From positions 1 to 56,557 of IMG/VR virus record IMGVR_UViG_3300034109_000654: 56,557 bases of DNA. One strand, 5' to 3'. Shown piece by piece: positions 37,531 to 45,767 of the stretch. The first letter of the stretch is position 1. Every line of letters begins with the position of its first letter. The position numbers and the translations under genes were made by a program. The DNA comes from a virus. A model generated the notes under the pieces. That model saw only the letters and a list, made by a program, of their open reading frames with translations, searched no databases and had not been told where the DNA came from.

Positions 37531-38420
37531 GCGCTCTGCTCCCTGAGCCAGCGGGAGGCGACTTTGATGCTCTTGCCACGTCGGCGTACCACGGTGCGTT
37601 GGGAGACGTTCAGCAGCTCGGCGATCTGGGCCGCGGATAGCTCCTCGGCGGTCAGCAGGTCCACGGCTTCGCTCAGGTCGCGGAAGGCCACGTCGATCCG
37701 GCTGAATATCTCGCGGTGGTTGAAGCCCAGATCGCGCATCTCCTCGTAGCGTTCCAGGAAGCTGACCGGCGCATCGTCGGTGTCGGGTGCGGCCTCTGGT
37801 TTGTCGATGTCGTCGTCCCAGGCCATCGGCGGCTTCCACCCGTTCTTGCGGCCCTCGTTGATCGAGCGTGAGTAGGTGCCGGGAGTGGCTTCCAGTTCGG
37901 TGTAGAGCTCGGCGATCTTGCGGGCGGTGCTGGCCAGCATCTTCGGTTCCCTGACGATGCGGCTCAGCGTGTTGGGTGTGATTCCGATTCTTCGGGCGAT
38001 CTCACGGCGCGAGTAGCCGTAAGCGACCAGGGACTGGATGCGTCGGACGCTGCCCAGCGAGTCGACCAGCTGCTTTCCGGCTATGGCGGGGTCATGGGGG
38101 ATGTCGGGAATCCGCACCGCCAGAATCGCCTCGGCGGTACTCTGATGTACGCGCTTGGTGGGTGCGCCGCCCCGCTCGGATCTGCCGTTGGTGATGATTC
38201 TGACGGTGTTACGTTGCAGTCCCGCCAGCTGGGCCAGCCGCCGCTGACCAATGCCTGCCGCCTGTAGTGCGCGAACATGTTGTCGCACGGGCTCGGCATC
38301 GACGTAACTGCACTCATAGCCGTAGCGCCTACGGCGATCGTTGTCGCAACTACGGCAGTAGCCGCGCCGCAGCGGGTAGTAGTCGCGGTGGCATTTCTCG
38401 CACGGTTTGGGGGTCGGCAC
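37527..38420 (-). CDS. Zinc-ribbon multi-HTH regulator
   Basis: 297 aa. N-terminal CEKCHRDYYPLRRGYCRSCD ribbon, then HTH 1 (VRQHVRALQAAGIGQRRLAQ, LAGLQRNTVRII), HTH 2 (VAYGYSRREIARRIGITPNT, LSRIV) and a C-terminal HTH 3 (LSAAQIAELLNVSQRTVVRR). GTG at 38420 chosen since AAAGGAG lies six bases upstream. Paralogous in its N-terminal half to 30432-30725. A likely transcription regulator, divergent from terminase; it could act on the operators in the gap. Confidence 0.8.
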   Translation of the reverse strand: MPTPKPCEKCHRDYYPLRRGYCRSCDNDRRRRYGYECSYVDAEPVRQHVRALQAAGIGQRRLAQLAGLQRNTVRIITNGRSERGGAPTKRVHQSTAEAILAVRIPDIPHDPAIAGKQLVDSLGSVRRIQSLVAYGYSRREIARRIGITPNTLSRIVREPKMLASTARKIAELYTELEATPGTYSRSINEGRKNGWKPPMAWDDDIDKPEAAPDTDDAPVSFLERYEEMRDLGFNHREIFSRIDVAFRDLSEAVDLLTAEELSAAQIAELLNVSQRTVVRRRGKSIKVASRWLREQSA

Positions 38421-38511
38421 AGTGGCTCCTTTCCGGGTGTCGTCCCAGGTAATAACACTTTCTGTAATAGGTATTTTACCAGAATGCCGGTAGCACACCT
38501 AACCTTTGCGT
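38421..38511. promoter_or_regulatory. Divergent promoter gap S5 (regulator / terminase)
   Basis: Contains ATAGGTATT (38467-38475), a good operator half-site with a poor partner at the 9-4-9 spacing. Leftward: TTATTA-like -10 before the regulator. Rightward: TAACCT (38500-38505) six bases before the terminase ATG (leaderless), and a second possible TATTTT -10 at 38472. Confidence 0.6.
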
Positions 38512-40227
38512 ATGCAAATAACGGCCTCTGATATTTACAACGAGGACGGCACGTTCTCCTCCGAGCGCGCCGCCAAGGTTTACGAGCAGGCGCGGCAATG
38601 GCCGCCGGAGCAGAAGATCGCCGCCCTCAAGTGGCTCGAGTCCGCGGTTCAGCGCGACCGCATCCGCAGCCGCTACTCCAACGCCGCCGAGCTCGCTCAG
38701 GCCGTGGACCCCGACTTCGTGATAACCCCGGCCCTGAAACTGATCGCTGACGCCATCGAGACCGTCCTGGCCAAGCCTCGCCACAACCTGCTCATCACGA
38801 CACCTCCGCAGGAGGGCAAGTCGACGATGTGCGCGGTGTGGGCTCCGATCCGGGCCTGGCAGCTCAACCCCAATCGCCGGGTGATCCTGTCCTCCTACGG
38901 CGACGACCTGGCCCGCACCCATTCCACCAACTGCCGCAGCGTCATCGAGTCGCACGGCTCCGACGTGTTCGACCCGCTGACCGGAGCGCGGGTCGAGGAC
39001 AAGCTGGGACTCAAGATCAGCACCAAGTCCCGGCGCATCGACGCCTGGAAGATCGAGGGTGCCCGCGGCGGCATGGTCGCCGTCGGCCTGGGATCGGCGA
39101 TCACCGGCCGCGCCGCAGACCTGTTCATCATCGACGACCCGTACAAGAACATGCAGGAGGCCGACTCCATGACCCACCGCGAGAAGGTGGACATGTGGAT
39201 GAGTTCGGTGGCCCTGACCCGCCTGTCGCCGGAAGCCTCGATCATTCTGGTTCAGACTCGCTGGCACCCCGAGGACCTGGCGGGTAAGACCATCGCCGCC
39301 GAGGCCGAGCTGCCCCGCGATCAGCGGACCTGGCGCTACATCAACATTCCGGCCATCAGCGAGGAAGGTGTCTACGACTCGCTGAACCGGCCGCCGGGTA
39401 AGGCGATGATCTCCGCGCGTGGCCGCACCAGGGCAGAGTTCGATGCCACCCGCCGCCAGGTCGGCGAGCGGGTCTGGTACGCGCTGTACCAGGGGATGCC
39501 GACCAACCCTGCCGGCGGTCTGTTCGAGCGTGCCTGGTTCGATCCTCGCGTCAAGTCCACCGATGTCATTCAGCCGGTCGCCGCCGTGGTGGGCATCGAC
39601 CCCGCCGATTCCGGCGAGGGTGACGAGACCGGCATCATCGGCGGCGTGCTGCAGCCAGACGGCACCGTGGTCCTCACCGAGGACTGGTCGGGACTGCACA
39701 CCGCCGAGCAGTGGGCACGCAAAGCGGTCGATCTCGCGCTGACCATCGGCGCCCGAGAGATCGCTATGGAGGGCTATGCCACGTTCCGCACCTACGAGGC
39801 GGTAATTCGGCGCTCCTACCAGGAAGCCCACCGAGAAGCGCGAGAGGCGCTGGCCGAGGGCAAGGAACTGACGGCACTGCAACTCAACGCGCTCTCACCC
39901 TCCCAGCCGTTCATCATCTCCAAGTACACCGAGGCCGGTGATCCGGTGGGCCGCGCCGCCGCGCTGCGCCAGGCGCTGGAACTCAAGCGAGCACGGGTCG
40001 TCGAGTACAAGCTGGGCGTGTTCGAGGACCAGGCCGCGGACTGGCAGGCCGGTCAGCACTGCCCTGATCGGGTGGCGGCAGCGGTGATCTGCCACTGGCG
40101 GCTGTCCCGTCTGGGGTCGGGTCAGACCGACTACGCAGCCCCTCTGCACGGCACCGCCAGACCCGCTCCGGACTGGCTGACCCGGAAGGTGAGCGGCTCG
40201 CCCTCGTTACCAGTACGAAGCCGTTAG
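38512..40227 (+). CDS. terL: Terminase large subunit
   Basis: 571 aa packaging motor and nuclease. ATPase: TTPPQEGKST (Walker A-like, about 101), LFIIDDPYKN (Walker B, about 206), VQTRWHPEDLAG coupling motif. Nuclease: VVGIDPADSGEGDETG (about 361) and further acidic residues. ATG at 38512 is chosen over an in-frame TTG six bases earlier because TAACCT is spaced six bases from it. First gene of the rightward virion operon. Confidence 0.95.
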   Translation: MQITASDIYNEDGTFSSERAAKVYEQARQWPPEQKIAALKWLESAVQRDRIRSRYSNAAELAQAVDPDFVITPALKLIADAIETVLAKPRHNLLITTPPQEGKSTMCAVWAPIRAWQLNPNRRVILSSYGDDLARTHSTNCRSVIESHGSDVFDPLTGARVEDKLGLKISTKSRRIDAWKIEGARGGMVAVGLGSAITGRAADLFIIDDPYKNMQEADSMTHREKVDMWMSSVALTRLSPEASIILVQTRWHPEDLAGKTIAAEAELPRDQRTWRYINIPAISEEGVYDSLNRPPGKAMISARGRTRAEFDATRRQVGERVWYALYQGMPTNPAGGLFERAWFDPRVKSTDVIQPVAAVVGIDPADSGEGDETGIIGGVLQPDGTVVLTEDWSGLHTAEQWARKAVDLALTIGAREIAMEGYATFRTYEAVIRRSYQEAHREAREALAEGKELTALQLNALSPSQPFIISKYTEAGDPVGRAAALRQALELKRARVVEYKLGVFEDQAADWQAGQHCPDRVAAAVICHWRLSRLGSGQTDYAAPLHGTARPAPDWLTRKVSGSPSLPVRSR

Positions 40228-40268
40228 TTCACCGTTCCGTTGCACTCGGGGTTCCTAGCGTCGCCGGG

Positions 40269-40637
40269 ATGAATCGACAACAGTTCATCCGGCTGGGCCT
40301 GTCCTCCGTTCTCGCGGGAGCGATGCTCCCGCTGGCACAGGGGTCAGCCCGAGCGGTTCCTCTGGTGGGTGGTTACGGTCTGGTTCCCAACGCCTGGGCG
40401 CTGGCTGACTATGTTCGCAGCACCTATCCGGGTGTGCAGTCCATCGGTGGGGTGCGGTCTGATCCGCTGCCCGACCACCCGTCCGGTCACGCCATCGACA
40501 TCATGGTCGGCGGCAACACCGCGTTGGGTAACGCGATCCACGCCGACATTCTCAGTCAGTCGGGCCGGTTCGGGGTCAGCTACACGTTGTGGCAGGTGGC
40601 GTATCACTACGACCACATTCACGTCACGGTGTTCTGA
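40269..40637 (+). CDS. Secreted M15-like peptidase
   Basis: 122 aa with signal peptide (about 1-29: MNRQQFIRLGLSSVLAGAML then AQGSARA). The mature part has DHPSGHAIDI (His70, His74, Asp77) and DHIHVTVF (Asp115, His116, His118), the zinc and catalytic pattern of M15/VanY-type and related peptidoglycan peptidases (ARB-07466-like). TAGCGT seven bases before the ATG indicates a leaderless mRNA. A second, exported cell-wall enzyme between terminase and portal; may act in lysis, superinfection exclusion or lysogens. Confidence 0.75.
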   Translation: MNRQQFIRLGLSSVLAGAMLPLAQGSARAVPLVGGYGLVPNAWALADYVRSTYPGVQSIGGVRSDPLPDHPSGHAIDIMVGGNTALGNAIHADILSQSGRFGVSYTLWQVAYHYDHIHVTVF

Positions 40638-40743
40638 ACACCTGACGCACCATCTCTGCCTCATACTCGTCGCGCCCGATAATCACCGTTCCGTCGGGCA
40701 GGGTGAACACCTCGGAATCCACCGGGAACTCGTCAGCAGCCAT
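40624..40743 (-). CDS. 39-aa acidic protein
   Basis: MAADEFPVDSEVFTLPDGTV then IIGRDEYEAEMVRQVFRTP. The ATG is nine bases after the RusA-like stop; 3' end overlaps the peptidase gene by 14 bases. Codon pattern resembles the neighbours. Unknown. Confidence 0.5.
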   Translation of the reverse strand: MAADEFPVDSEVFTLPDGTVIIGRDEYEAEMVRQVFRTP

Positions 40744-40752
40744 CGCCTGACT

Positions 40753-41217
40753 CTAGATCAGATCTAAGGTTTCCACGGTGATGTGGGCTCCGGTGGGCTC
40801 GTCGCGTTCGGCGATACGCTTCCAGACGTTGAACGACACGATCTGGGAGTCGTCGCAGTAGACCGTTCCGGTCAGGGCGTCACAGACCCCACGGGTCAGC
40901 TTGTCCAGATCGGGGACCTTGACGGCCAGCGGCGTCGGCTTGTTCTTGGGAGTGGCCCGAGGCCGGTGCAGCACGAAGCCGATCGACAGGTAGATGCCGG
41001 TGGGCGGGCACCACGGGTCCCGGCCGTCCATCACATAGGTCGCCCTGGTTTTGACCTGAGTCCGCCACAGCCGCAGCGCGTCACCGGACGCCTCGGTCAT
41101 CACGATGCGTTTGGTGTGCGGGTGCTGGAAGGCCCGCTTGGACCCCTGCGGTTTCGGTGTGCCGGGAACCCAGAACTGTATTCGCAGGATGCGGGTCGTG
41201 TTCAGGGTGTCGGCCAC
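40753..41217 (-). CDS. RusA-like Holliday junction resolvase
   Basis: 154 aa. GTPKPQGSKRAF N-terminal motif and KVPDLDKLTRGVCDALTGTV-YCDDSQIV carry the RusA Asp residues that bind magnesium and cut four-way junctions. GTG at 41217 is six bases after TAGGCT, hence leaderless, preferred over TTG 41223. Leftward gene inside the rightward packaging region, probably resolving branched DNA before packaging. Confidence 0.85.
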   Translation of the reverse strand: MADTLNTTRILRIQFWVPGTPKPQGSKRAFQHPHTKRIVMTEASGDALRLWRTQVKTRATYVMDGRDPWCPPTGIYLSIGFVLHRPRATPKNKPTPLAVKVPDLDKLTRGVCDALTGTVYCDDSQIVSFNVWKRIAERDEPTGAHITVETLDLI

Positions 41218-41272
41218 ACACAAAGCCTACTGACCGTAGGTGTTCTGCACCCCGGTGCGACACAGTGCTGTC

Positions 41273-41602
41273 ATGGCCTCAACCGTGCTCGTTCTCGCTA
41301 TTTACGTCCTCGCCGTGATGCGGCTTACCAGGCTGGTCAACGCCGACACGATCCTCGACCCGGTGCGTATCCGCGCAGCGCGCAAATACGGCCCGGCATC
41401 AACGCTGGTGGAGTTTCTGGGCTGCCCGTGGTGTGTCGGCATGTGGTTCTCGCTGCTGCTGGCGATTCCGGTGGTCAGCTTCCTGGGGTGGCCGTGGTGG
41501 TCGCTGATTCCTGTCGGCCTGGCCTGTTCGCAGTTGGTCGGTATGTTCGCCCCGCTCTACAACGACGACGAGATTGAGTACGAGCCGCTCGAGGCCGACT
41601 AG
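41273..41602 (+). CDS. DUF1360-like membrane protein
   Basis: 109 aa. RLTRLVNADTILDPVRIRAA and FLGCPWCVGMWFSLLL match the DUF1360 pattern (Cys-Pro-Trp-Cys). Three hydrophobic segments (about 2-14, 50-68, 74-92). Weak leaderless signal CACAGT six bases before the ATG. Function of the family unknown; it often lies beside portal genes in actinophages. Confidence 0.8.
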   Translation: MASTVLVLAIYVLAVMRLTRLVNADTILDPVRIRAARKYGPASTLVEFLGCPWCVGMWFSLLLAIPVVSFLGWPWWSLIPVGLACSQLVGMFAPLYNDDEIEYEPLEAD

Positions 41603-41627
41603 CACCACCCTTGGATAACGTGACAGC

Positions 41628-43472
41628 GTGGCGGCTCCTGATCTGCGAATAGTCCGGCGGCGGCGGCGGGGCGCTGTGTCGGCATCTCTGGTCGCGGCGA
41701 GCGCCCCGGTTGACAACCCGCAGGCGACGTTCAAGAACTCGATGGCCATTGCCGGCCGAACCGGCTGGCAGACCGAAGCCTGGAACATGATGGACAACGT
41801 CGGCGAGCTCCGGTACTACGTCAACTGGCGGTCGCACTCCTGCAGTCGCGTTCGACTGGTGGCCTCCGAACTCGACGATTCCGGCCTGCCTACCGGCAAG
41901 ACCTCCAACGCGCGGGTCGACGCCATCGTCAAAGCCATCGGTGGCGGCTCTCAGCTGACCGTGGGACAGCTCATCAAGCGGACGGTGGAGTGTCTGACCG
42001 TCGTCGGTGAGGTGTGGGTCGCCATCATCATTCAGCCTGACGGTCGGGAGCGGTGGTACGCCTTCTCCCGCGACGAGATCCGCAAGAAGGGCGAGGAGGT
42101 CACGGTCACGCTGCCCGACGGCACCGATCACGACCTGCGGCCCAACGTCGATGTCATCTTCCGTGTGTGGAACCCGCACCCTCGCAAGGCTGCCGACCCC
42201 GACTCCTCGGTGCGCTCCAATCTCGACGTGCTCCATGAGATCGTCCGCACCACGCAGACCATCGCCAACGCCGGGAAGTCCCGCCTGATCGGCAACGGCA
42301 TCGTGTTCGTGCCCCAGGAGATGAGCCTGCCGATGGCGCACGGCCCGATGGCGGCGGCTCCTGACGGCGGTCCTCGAGGGCTGGGGCTGACCGGGCTGCC
42401 TGCCGTTCAGGAGCTGCAGGAGCTTCTGTTCAACGTCGCCAAGGTCGCCTACGAGGACGATGAGTCCTTTGCGGCGATGATCCCCATATTCGCCAGCGTG
42501 CCCGGCGACATGATCGGGAAGGTGTCGCATCTGAAGTTCGACAACGAGATCACCGACACCAACATCAAGATTCGCAACGACGCCATTCACCGCCTCGCTC
42601 TGGGCCTGGACGTGTCCCCGGAACGGATGCTCGGTCTGGGGTCCTCGACGAATCACTGGTCGGCCTGGCAGATCGGTGACACTGACGTGCAGCTGCATAT
42701 CGCCCCGGTGATGGAGACCGTCTGCGACGCCATCACGCAGCAGGTGTTCCGCAACGTGCTGATCCGCGAGGGCATCGACCCCGACGACTACATCGTCTGG
42801 TACGACGCCTCGCAGCTGACCGTCGATCCGGACAAGACCCACTCGGCCACTGACGCCTTCGACCGGGGTGTCATCAACGCCGAGGCGTACCGCGCCTATC
42901 TGGGCCTGGACGCCGATGCGGGCTACGACCTGGCCAGCCTGGACGGGTGGCGGCGGTGGGCGCAGGATCGGGTGTCCCAGGACCCGAAGATGTTCCCCCA
43001 GTTCCTGCCGCTGCTGGACCCCAAGGTGCAGAACGCGATCCCCGAACCGGAGCCGATCGGAAATCCTGTGGGTCGGCCCGAAGTACCCAAGACATCGGAC
43101 ACCACCAACACCGGAGGTAAGCCGTTGACCGAGGGGAAGTCACCCGGCTACGACCAGGGCAAGCGCGGGCGCAAATCTGATGTCGCCTCGAGGGCGATCA
43201 TCGAGGTGATGGTGTCGCGCGCTCTGGAACTGGCCGGGAAACGACGCCGCACCCGCGCCGACAATGACCGGTTGCGCGGCTTGAAACCGCAGCACTTCCA
43301 CCGGGTGATGGAGCCGGTCGGCGAGGACGACATCCCTGAACTCATCAAGGGCTGGGACGACGCACTGGAAGCCGACACGCTGGCCCTGGTCGGACTGGAC
43401 ATCGAGGTGGTGCGCGACGAGGTGCGCCGCGAGGTTCGCCGGCAGTTGACCGCGCAGGTGGTCAATGCCTAG
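41628..43472 (+). CDS. Portal protein
   Basis: 614 aa dodecameric ring at the capsid vertex through which DNA passes. Recognised by position, length and typical segments (WNMMDNVGELRYYVNWRSHS, VGEVWVAIIIQPDGRERWY, VIFRVWNPHPRKA, SPERMLGLGSSTNHWSAWQI). The C-terminal ~100 residues are basic and polar. TAACGT six bases before the GTG and no ribosome-binding site, so leaderless. Ends 41 bases before the protease start. Confidence 0.92.
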   Translation: MAAPDLRIVRRRRRGAVSASLVAASAPVDNPQATFKNSMAIAGRTGWQTEAWNMMDNVGELRYYVNWRSHSCSRVRLVASELDDSGLPTGKTSNARVDAIVKAIGGGSQLTVGQLIKRTVECLTVVGEVWVAIIIQPDGRERWYAFSRDEIRKKGEEVTVTLPDGTDHDLRPNVDVIFRVWNPHPRKAADPDSSVRSNLDVLHEIVRTTQTIANAGKSRLIGNGIVFVPQEMSLPMAHGPMAAAPDGGPRGLGLTGLPAVQELQELLFNVAKVAYEDDESFAAMIPIFASVPGDMIGKVSHLKFDNEITDTNIKIRNDAIHRLALGLDVSPERMLGLGSSTNHWSAWQIGDTDVQLHIAPVMETVCDAITQQVFRNVLIREGIDPDDYIVWYDASQLTVDPDKTHSATDAFDRGVINAEAYRAYLGLDADAGYDLASLDGWRRWAQDRVSQDPKMFPQFLPLLDPKVQNAIPEPEPIGNPVGRPEVPKTSDTTNTGGKPLTEGKSPGYDQGKRGRKSDVASRAIIEVMVSRALELAGKRRRTRADNDRLRGLKPQHFHRVMEPVGEDDIPELIKGWDDALEADTLALVGLDIEVVRDEVRREVRRQLTAQVVNA

Positions 43473-43512
43473 CACTGCCGGTCGATACCGTGGCACCGGA
43501 TTGGAGGACGCA

Positions 43513-45156
43513 ATGACTGACACCATCGGTGACTTCGACACGTCGCTGGATGAGGTGACGGAGGTGGAGGGCGAGACCTTCCGCACGTTCACCAACGCGG
43601 TGATCGCCCTGGTGGGCCAGCCCACCAGCGACGGCAGGATGCTGGCGCAGAACATCGACTTGTCGTTCCGCACCTTCCCGCTGCCGCTGATGTGGTGCAA
43701 GCAGTCCAAGGAAGGTCACTCCGACTCCTACACCGTCGGGGTCATCGAGAGCGCCGCGCTCAACGGCGGCACGGTGGTGGCGTCGGGGTATCTGCTCAAC
43801 ACCGCCGAGGCTGACGAGGCTGCCAACGAACTGGCGCATGGAGTGTCCAGCCCCAGTGTCGATCTGGCGTCCGCGGAGTGGGTGTTCACCGACGCTTCCG
43901 GGGTGGAGTTGGCCGAGGACGCCTCGCCGGACACTCCGATGTTCATGACGTTCACCAAGGCTGAACTGATCGGCACGACGCTGGTCGCCACCGCCGCGTT
44001 CGGGGACACCAAGCTGTCGCTCAACGAGAACCGGGAGCCGCGCGAGGTCGCTCTGGTGGCCAGTGCCGCCGAGGAGTTCCGGCCCAAGGTCTACGACCAC
44101 CGGCTCTTTGAGAACCCGAACCTGCCGGGCCCGACGCTGCCGACGATGGGGGCCGACGGTCGCATCGTGGGGCACCTGGCGGTGTTCGGTCAGTGCCATC
44201 GCAGTGTGCAGACCGAGTGTGTGATGGTGCCGCGCTCACCCAGCGACTACACCCATTTCCACACCAGCCCGGCGATTCGGCTGGACAACGGACAGCGGCT
44301 GCCGGTGGGGCGGCTGACGGTGGGGACCGGACACGCCGACCCTCGGCTTGGGGCAGCCCCGGCAGCCGCTCACTACGACAACACCGGGTCGTGCTTCGCC
44401 CTGGTGCGGGTCGGGGAGGATGCTCATGGCATCTGGTTCTCCGGTGTGGCCGCTCCGTGGGCCACACCGGATCAGGTGGAGCAGGGGGTGTCCTCGCCGC
44501 TGTCCGGTGACTGGCGCAACTTCGGCCAGGGACTCGATCTGGTGGCCGCGTTGGCGGTGAACACGCCGGGGTTCTCGGCGCGGGGCCGTGACGACGATCA
44601 GGGCCAGCCGTTGGCGTTGGTGGCGTCGGTGGGGCCGGTGGTCAAGCCGGGCCACAAGCACACCGGCCTGACTCGCAGCCAGATCAAGGAAGTGGTGCTC
44701 GAAGCCCTCCTCGAGGAGTCCGAGCGTAAGAACCGGGCCATCGAGACGATGGCGGCGATCATCCGGGCCGAGAAGCTGGTGGGCAAGCCGCCCACGGTGC
44801 GGGAGCGCGTCAGGGACCTGCTGGCGGGATTCTCCGAGGGAAACACCCCGCCGCCTGCCGTCCGGGCAGAGGCCCGCCGCGGACTCAAGTGGCGCGACGA
44901 GTTCAACCGCGGCGGCACCGCTGTCGGGGTGGCTCGCGCCCGCGACCTGTCCAACGGCAAGTCGATCAGCAGCGACACCATCAGCCGGATGAACTCCTAC
45001 TTCGCCCGCCACGAGGTGGACAAGAAGGGCAAGGGGTGGAGCCCCGGTTCGGAGGGCTACCCCAGCGCCGGACGTATCGCCTGGGCCTTGTGGGGCGGCG
45101 ATGCGGGCCGGTCGTGGAGCGCGTCAGTGTCGAAGAAGAACAAGAAGGAGAACTGA
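43513..45156 (+). CDS. Capsid maturation protease with C-terminal accessory domain
   Basis: 547 aa. N-terminal half contains HSDSYTVGVIESAAL and repeated strand blocks (GHLAVFGQCHRSV ... FHTSPAIRLDNGQRLPVG) as in phage prohead proteases, with a helical scaffold-like middle. The last ~80 residues (RRGLKWRDEFNRGGTAVGVA, ISRMNSYFARHEVDKKGKGW, GRIAWALWGGDAGR) form a small domain found in many phage and plasmid proteins. ATG chosen for GGAGG six bases upstream; a TACCGT (43487) may give its own transcript. Confidence 0.85.
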   Translation: MTDTIGDFDTSLDEVTEVEGETFRTFTNAVIALVGQPTSDGRMLAQNIDLSFRTFPLPLMWCKQSKEGHSDSYTVGVIESAALNGGTVVASGYLLNTAEADEAANELAHGVSSPSVDLASAEWVFTDASGVELAEDASPDTPMFMTFTKAELIGTTLVATAAFGDTKLSLNENREPREVALVASAAEEFRPKVYDHRLFENPNLPGPTLPTMGADGRIVGHLAVFGQCHRSVQTECVMVPRSPSDYTHFHTSPAIRLDNGQRLPVGRLTVGTGHADPRLGAAPAAAHYDNTGSCFALVRVGEDAHGIWFSGVAAPWATPDQVEQGVSSPLSGDWRNFGQGLDLVAALAVNTPGFSARGRDDDQGQPLALVASVGPVVKPGHKHTGLTRSQIKEVVLEALLEESERKNRAIETMAAIIRAEKLVGKPPTVRERVRDLLAGFSEGNTPPPAVRAEARRGLKWRDEFNRGGTAVGVARARDLSNGKSISSDTISRMNSYFARHEVDKKGKGWSPGSEGYPSAGRIAWALWGGDAGRSWSASVSKKNKKEN

Positions 45157-45157
45157 G

Positions 45158-45277
45158 ATGGGTCACAACAAGACGCCCAACAAGCCGGGAACCACGACGC
45201 ACGCCAATCCGTCGGGTCCGGTGAAGAAGGCAGACCCGCGAGGCTACAAGGGTCTCGGCGGCGGTAAGAGCAAGTAA
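45158..45277 (+). CDS. 39-aa basic protein
   Basis: MGHNKTPNKPGTTTHANPSG then PVKKADPRGYKGLGGGKSK. ATG right after the protease stop with AAGGAGAA; its stop overlaps the next ATG (TAATG). Basic, Gly/Pro-rich, probably disordered; possibly a minor virion or scaffold peptide. Confidence 0.65.
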   Translation: MGHNKTPNKPGTTTHANPSGPVKKADPRGYKGLGGGKSK

Positions 45278-45477
45278 TGGGATGCGGGTGCTCCAAAGCG
45301 TCCCGCTACCGCGCGGCCGGCATGGAGATCAGCGGCTACCGGGTGACGCTGCCGGACGGCACCGTCGTGCCGCCGCTGGACATGCCGCCGTTCCTGTCTC
45401 CCATCGAGGCCAAGGCCGAGGTACGGGCAGCCGGGGGCGGCACAGTCCGCACCGAGGCGCACAAGAGGATCGAATGA
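45277..45477 (+). CDS. MGCGC-type small protein
   Basis: 66 aa starting MGCGCSKASRYR, an N-terminus seen in many phage head-operon proteins of unknown function. Cys3 and Cys5 could bind metal. Overlaps neighbours at both ends. Confidence 0.75.
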   Translation: MGCGCSKASRYRAAGMEISGYRVTLPDGTVVPPLDMPPFLSPIEAKAEVRAAGGGTVRTEAHKRIE

Positions 45478-45767
45478 TCCGCGCAATGGCGGTCGGGGCA
45501 CTGCTGGCGGCGGTGGCCCTGGCCCCTCACGCCAGGGCCGACGACCGGTCGTTCCTCGACGCGGTGGCGGTGTTGGGTTACACCGACCGCAGTGAGGCTC
45601 TGCGTAACGGCTATACGGTGTGCGTGATGCGTACCGAGGCCAGCGGTGATTTGACCGACCGCGTGCTGCGGGAGGTGCTGAGCCGGTTGGATCGCCCGGA
45701 GGCGGCGGCAGAGAGCGACGAGTTCGCCGCTCTTGCCGTCAAGCACCTCTGCCCCGAGCTGGCCTAG
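45474..45767 (+). CDS. Secreted DUF732-like protein
   Basis: 97 aa. Signal peptide (MIRAMAVGALLAAVALAPHA then RA). The mature part DRSFLDAVAVLGYTDRSEAL, GYTVCVMRTEASG and AVKHLCPEL, with two Cys likely disulfide-bonded, matches DUF732, a family abundant in Mycobacterium secreted proteins. Probably acquired from a host; may be expressed from the prophage or displayed outside the cell. Convergent with the integrase (four-base overlap). Confidence 0.75.
   Translation: MIRAMAVGALLAAVALAPHARADDRSFLDAVAVLGYTDRSEALRNGYTVCVMRTEASGDLTDRVLREVLSRLDRPEAAAESDEFAALAVKHLCPELA

Noticed and set aside
38476-39882. Leftward 468-codon open frame
   Set aside because: Antisense to terminase large subunit.
41475-42842. 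Leftward 455-codon open frame
   Set aside because: Antisense to the portal gene.
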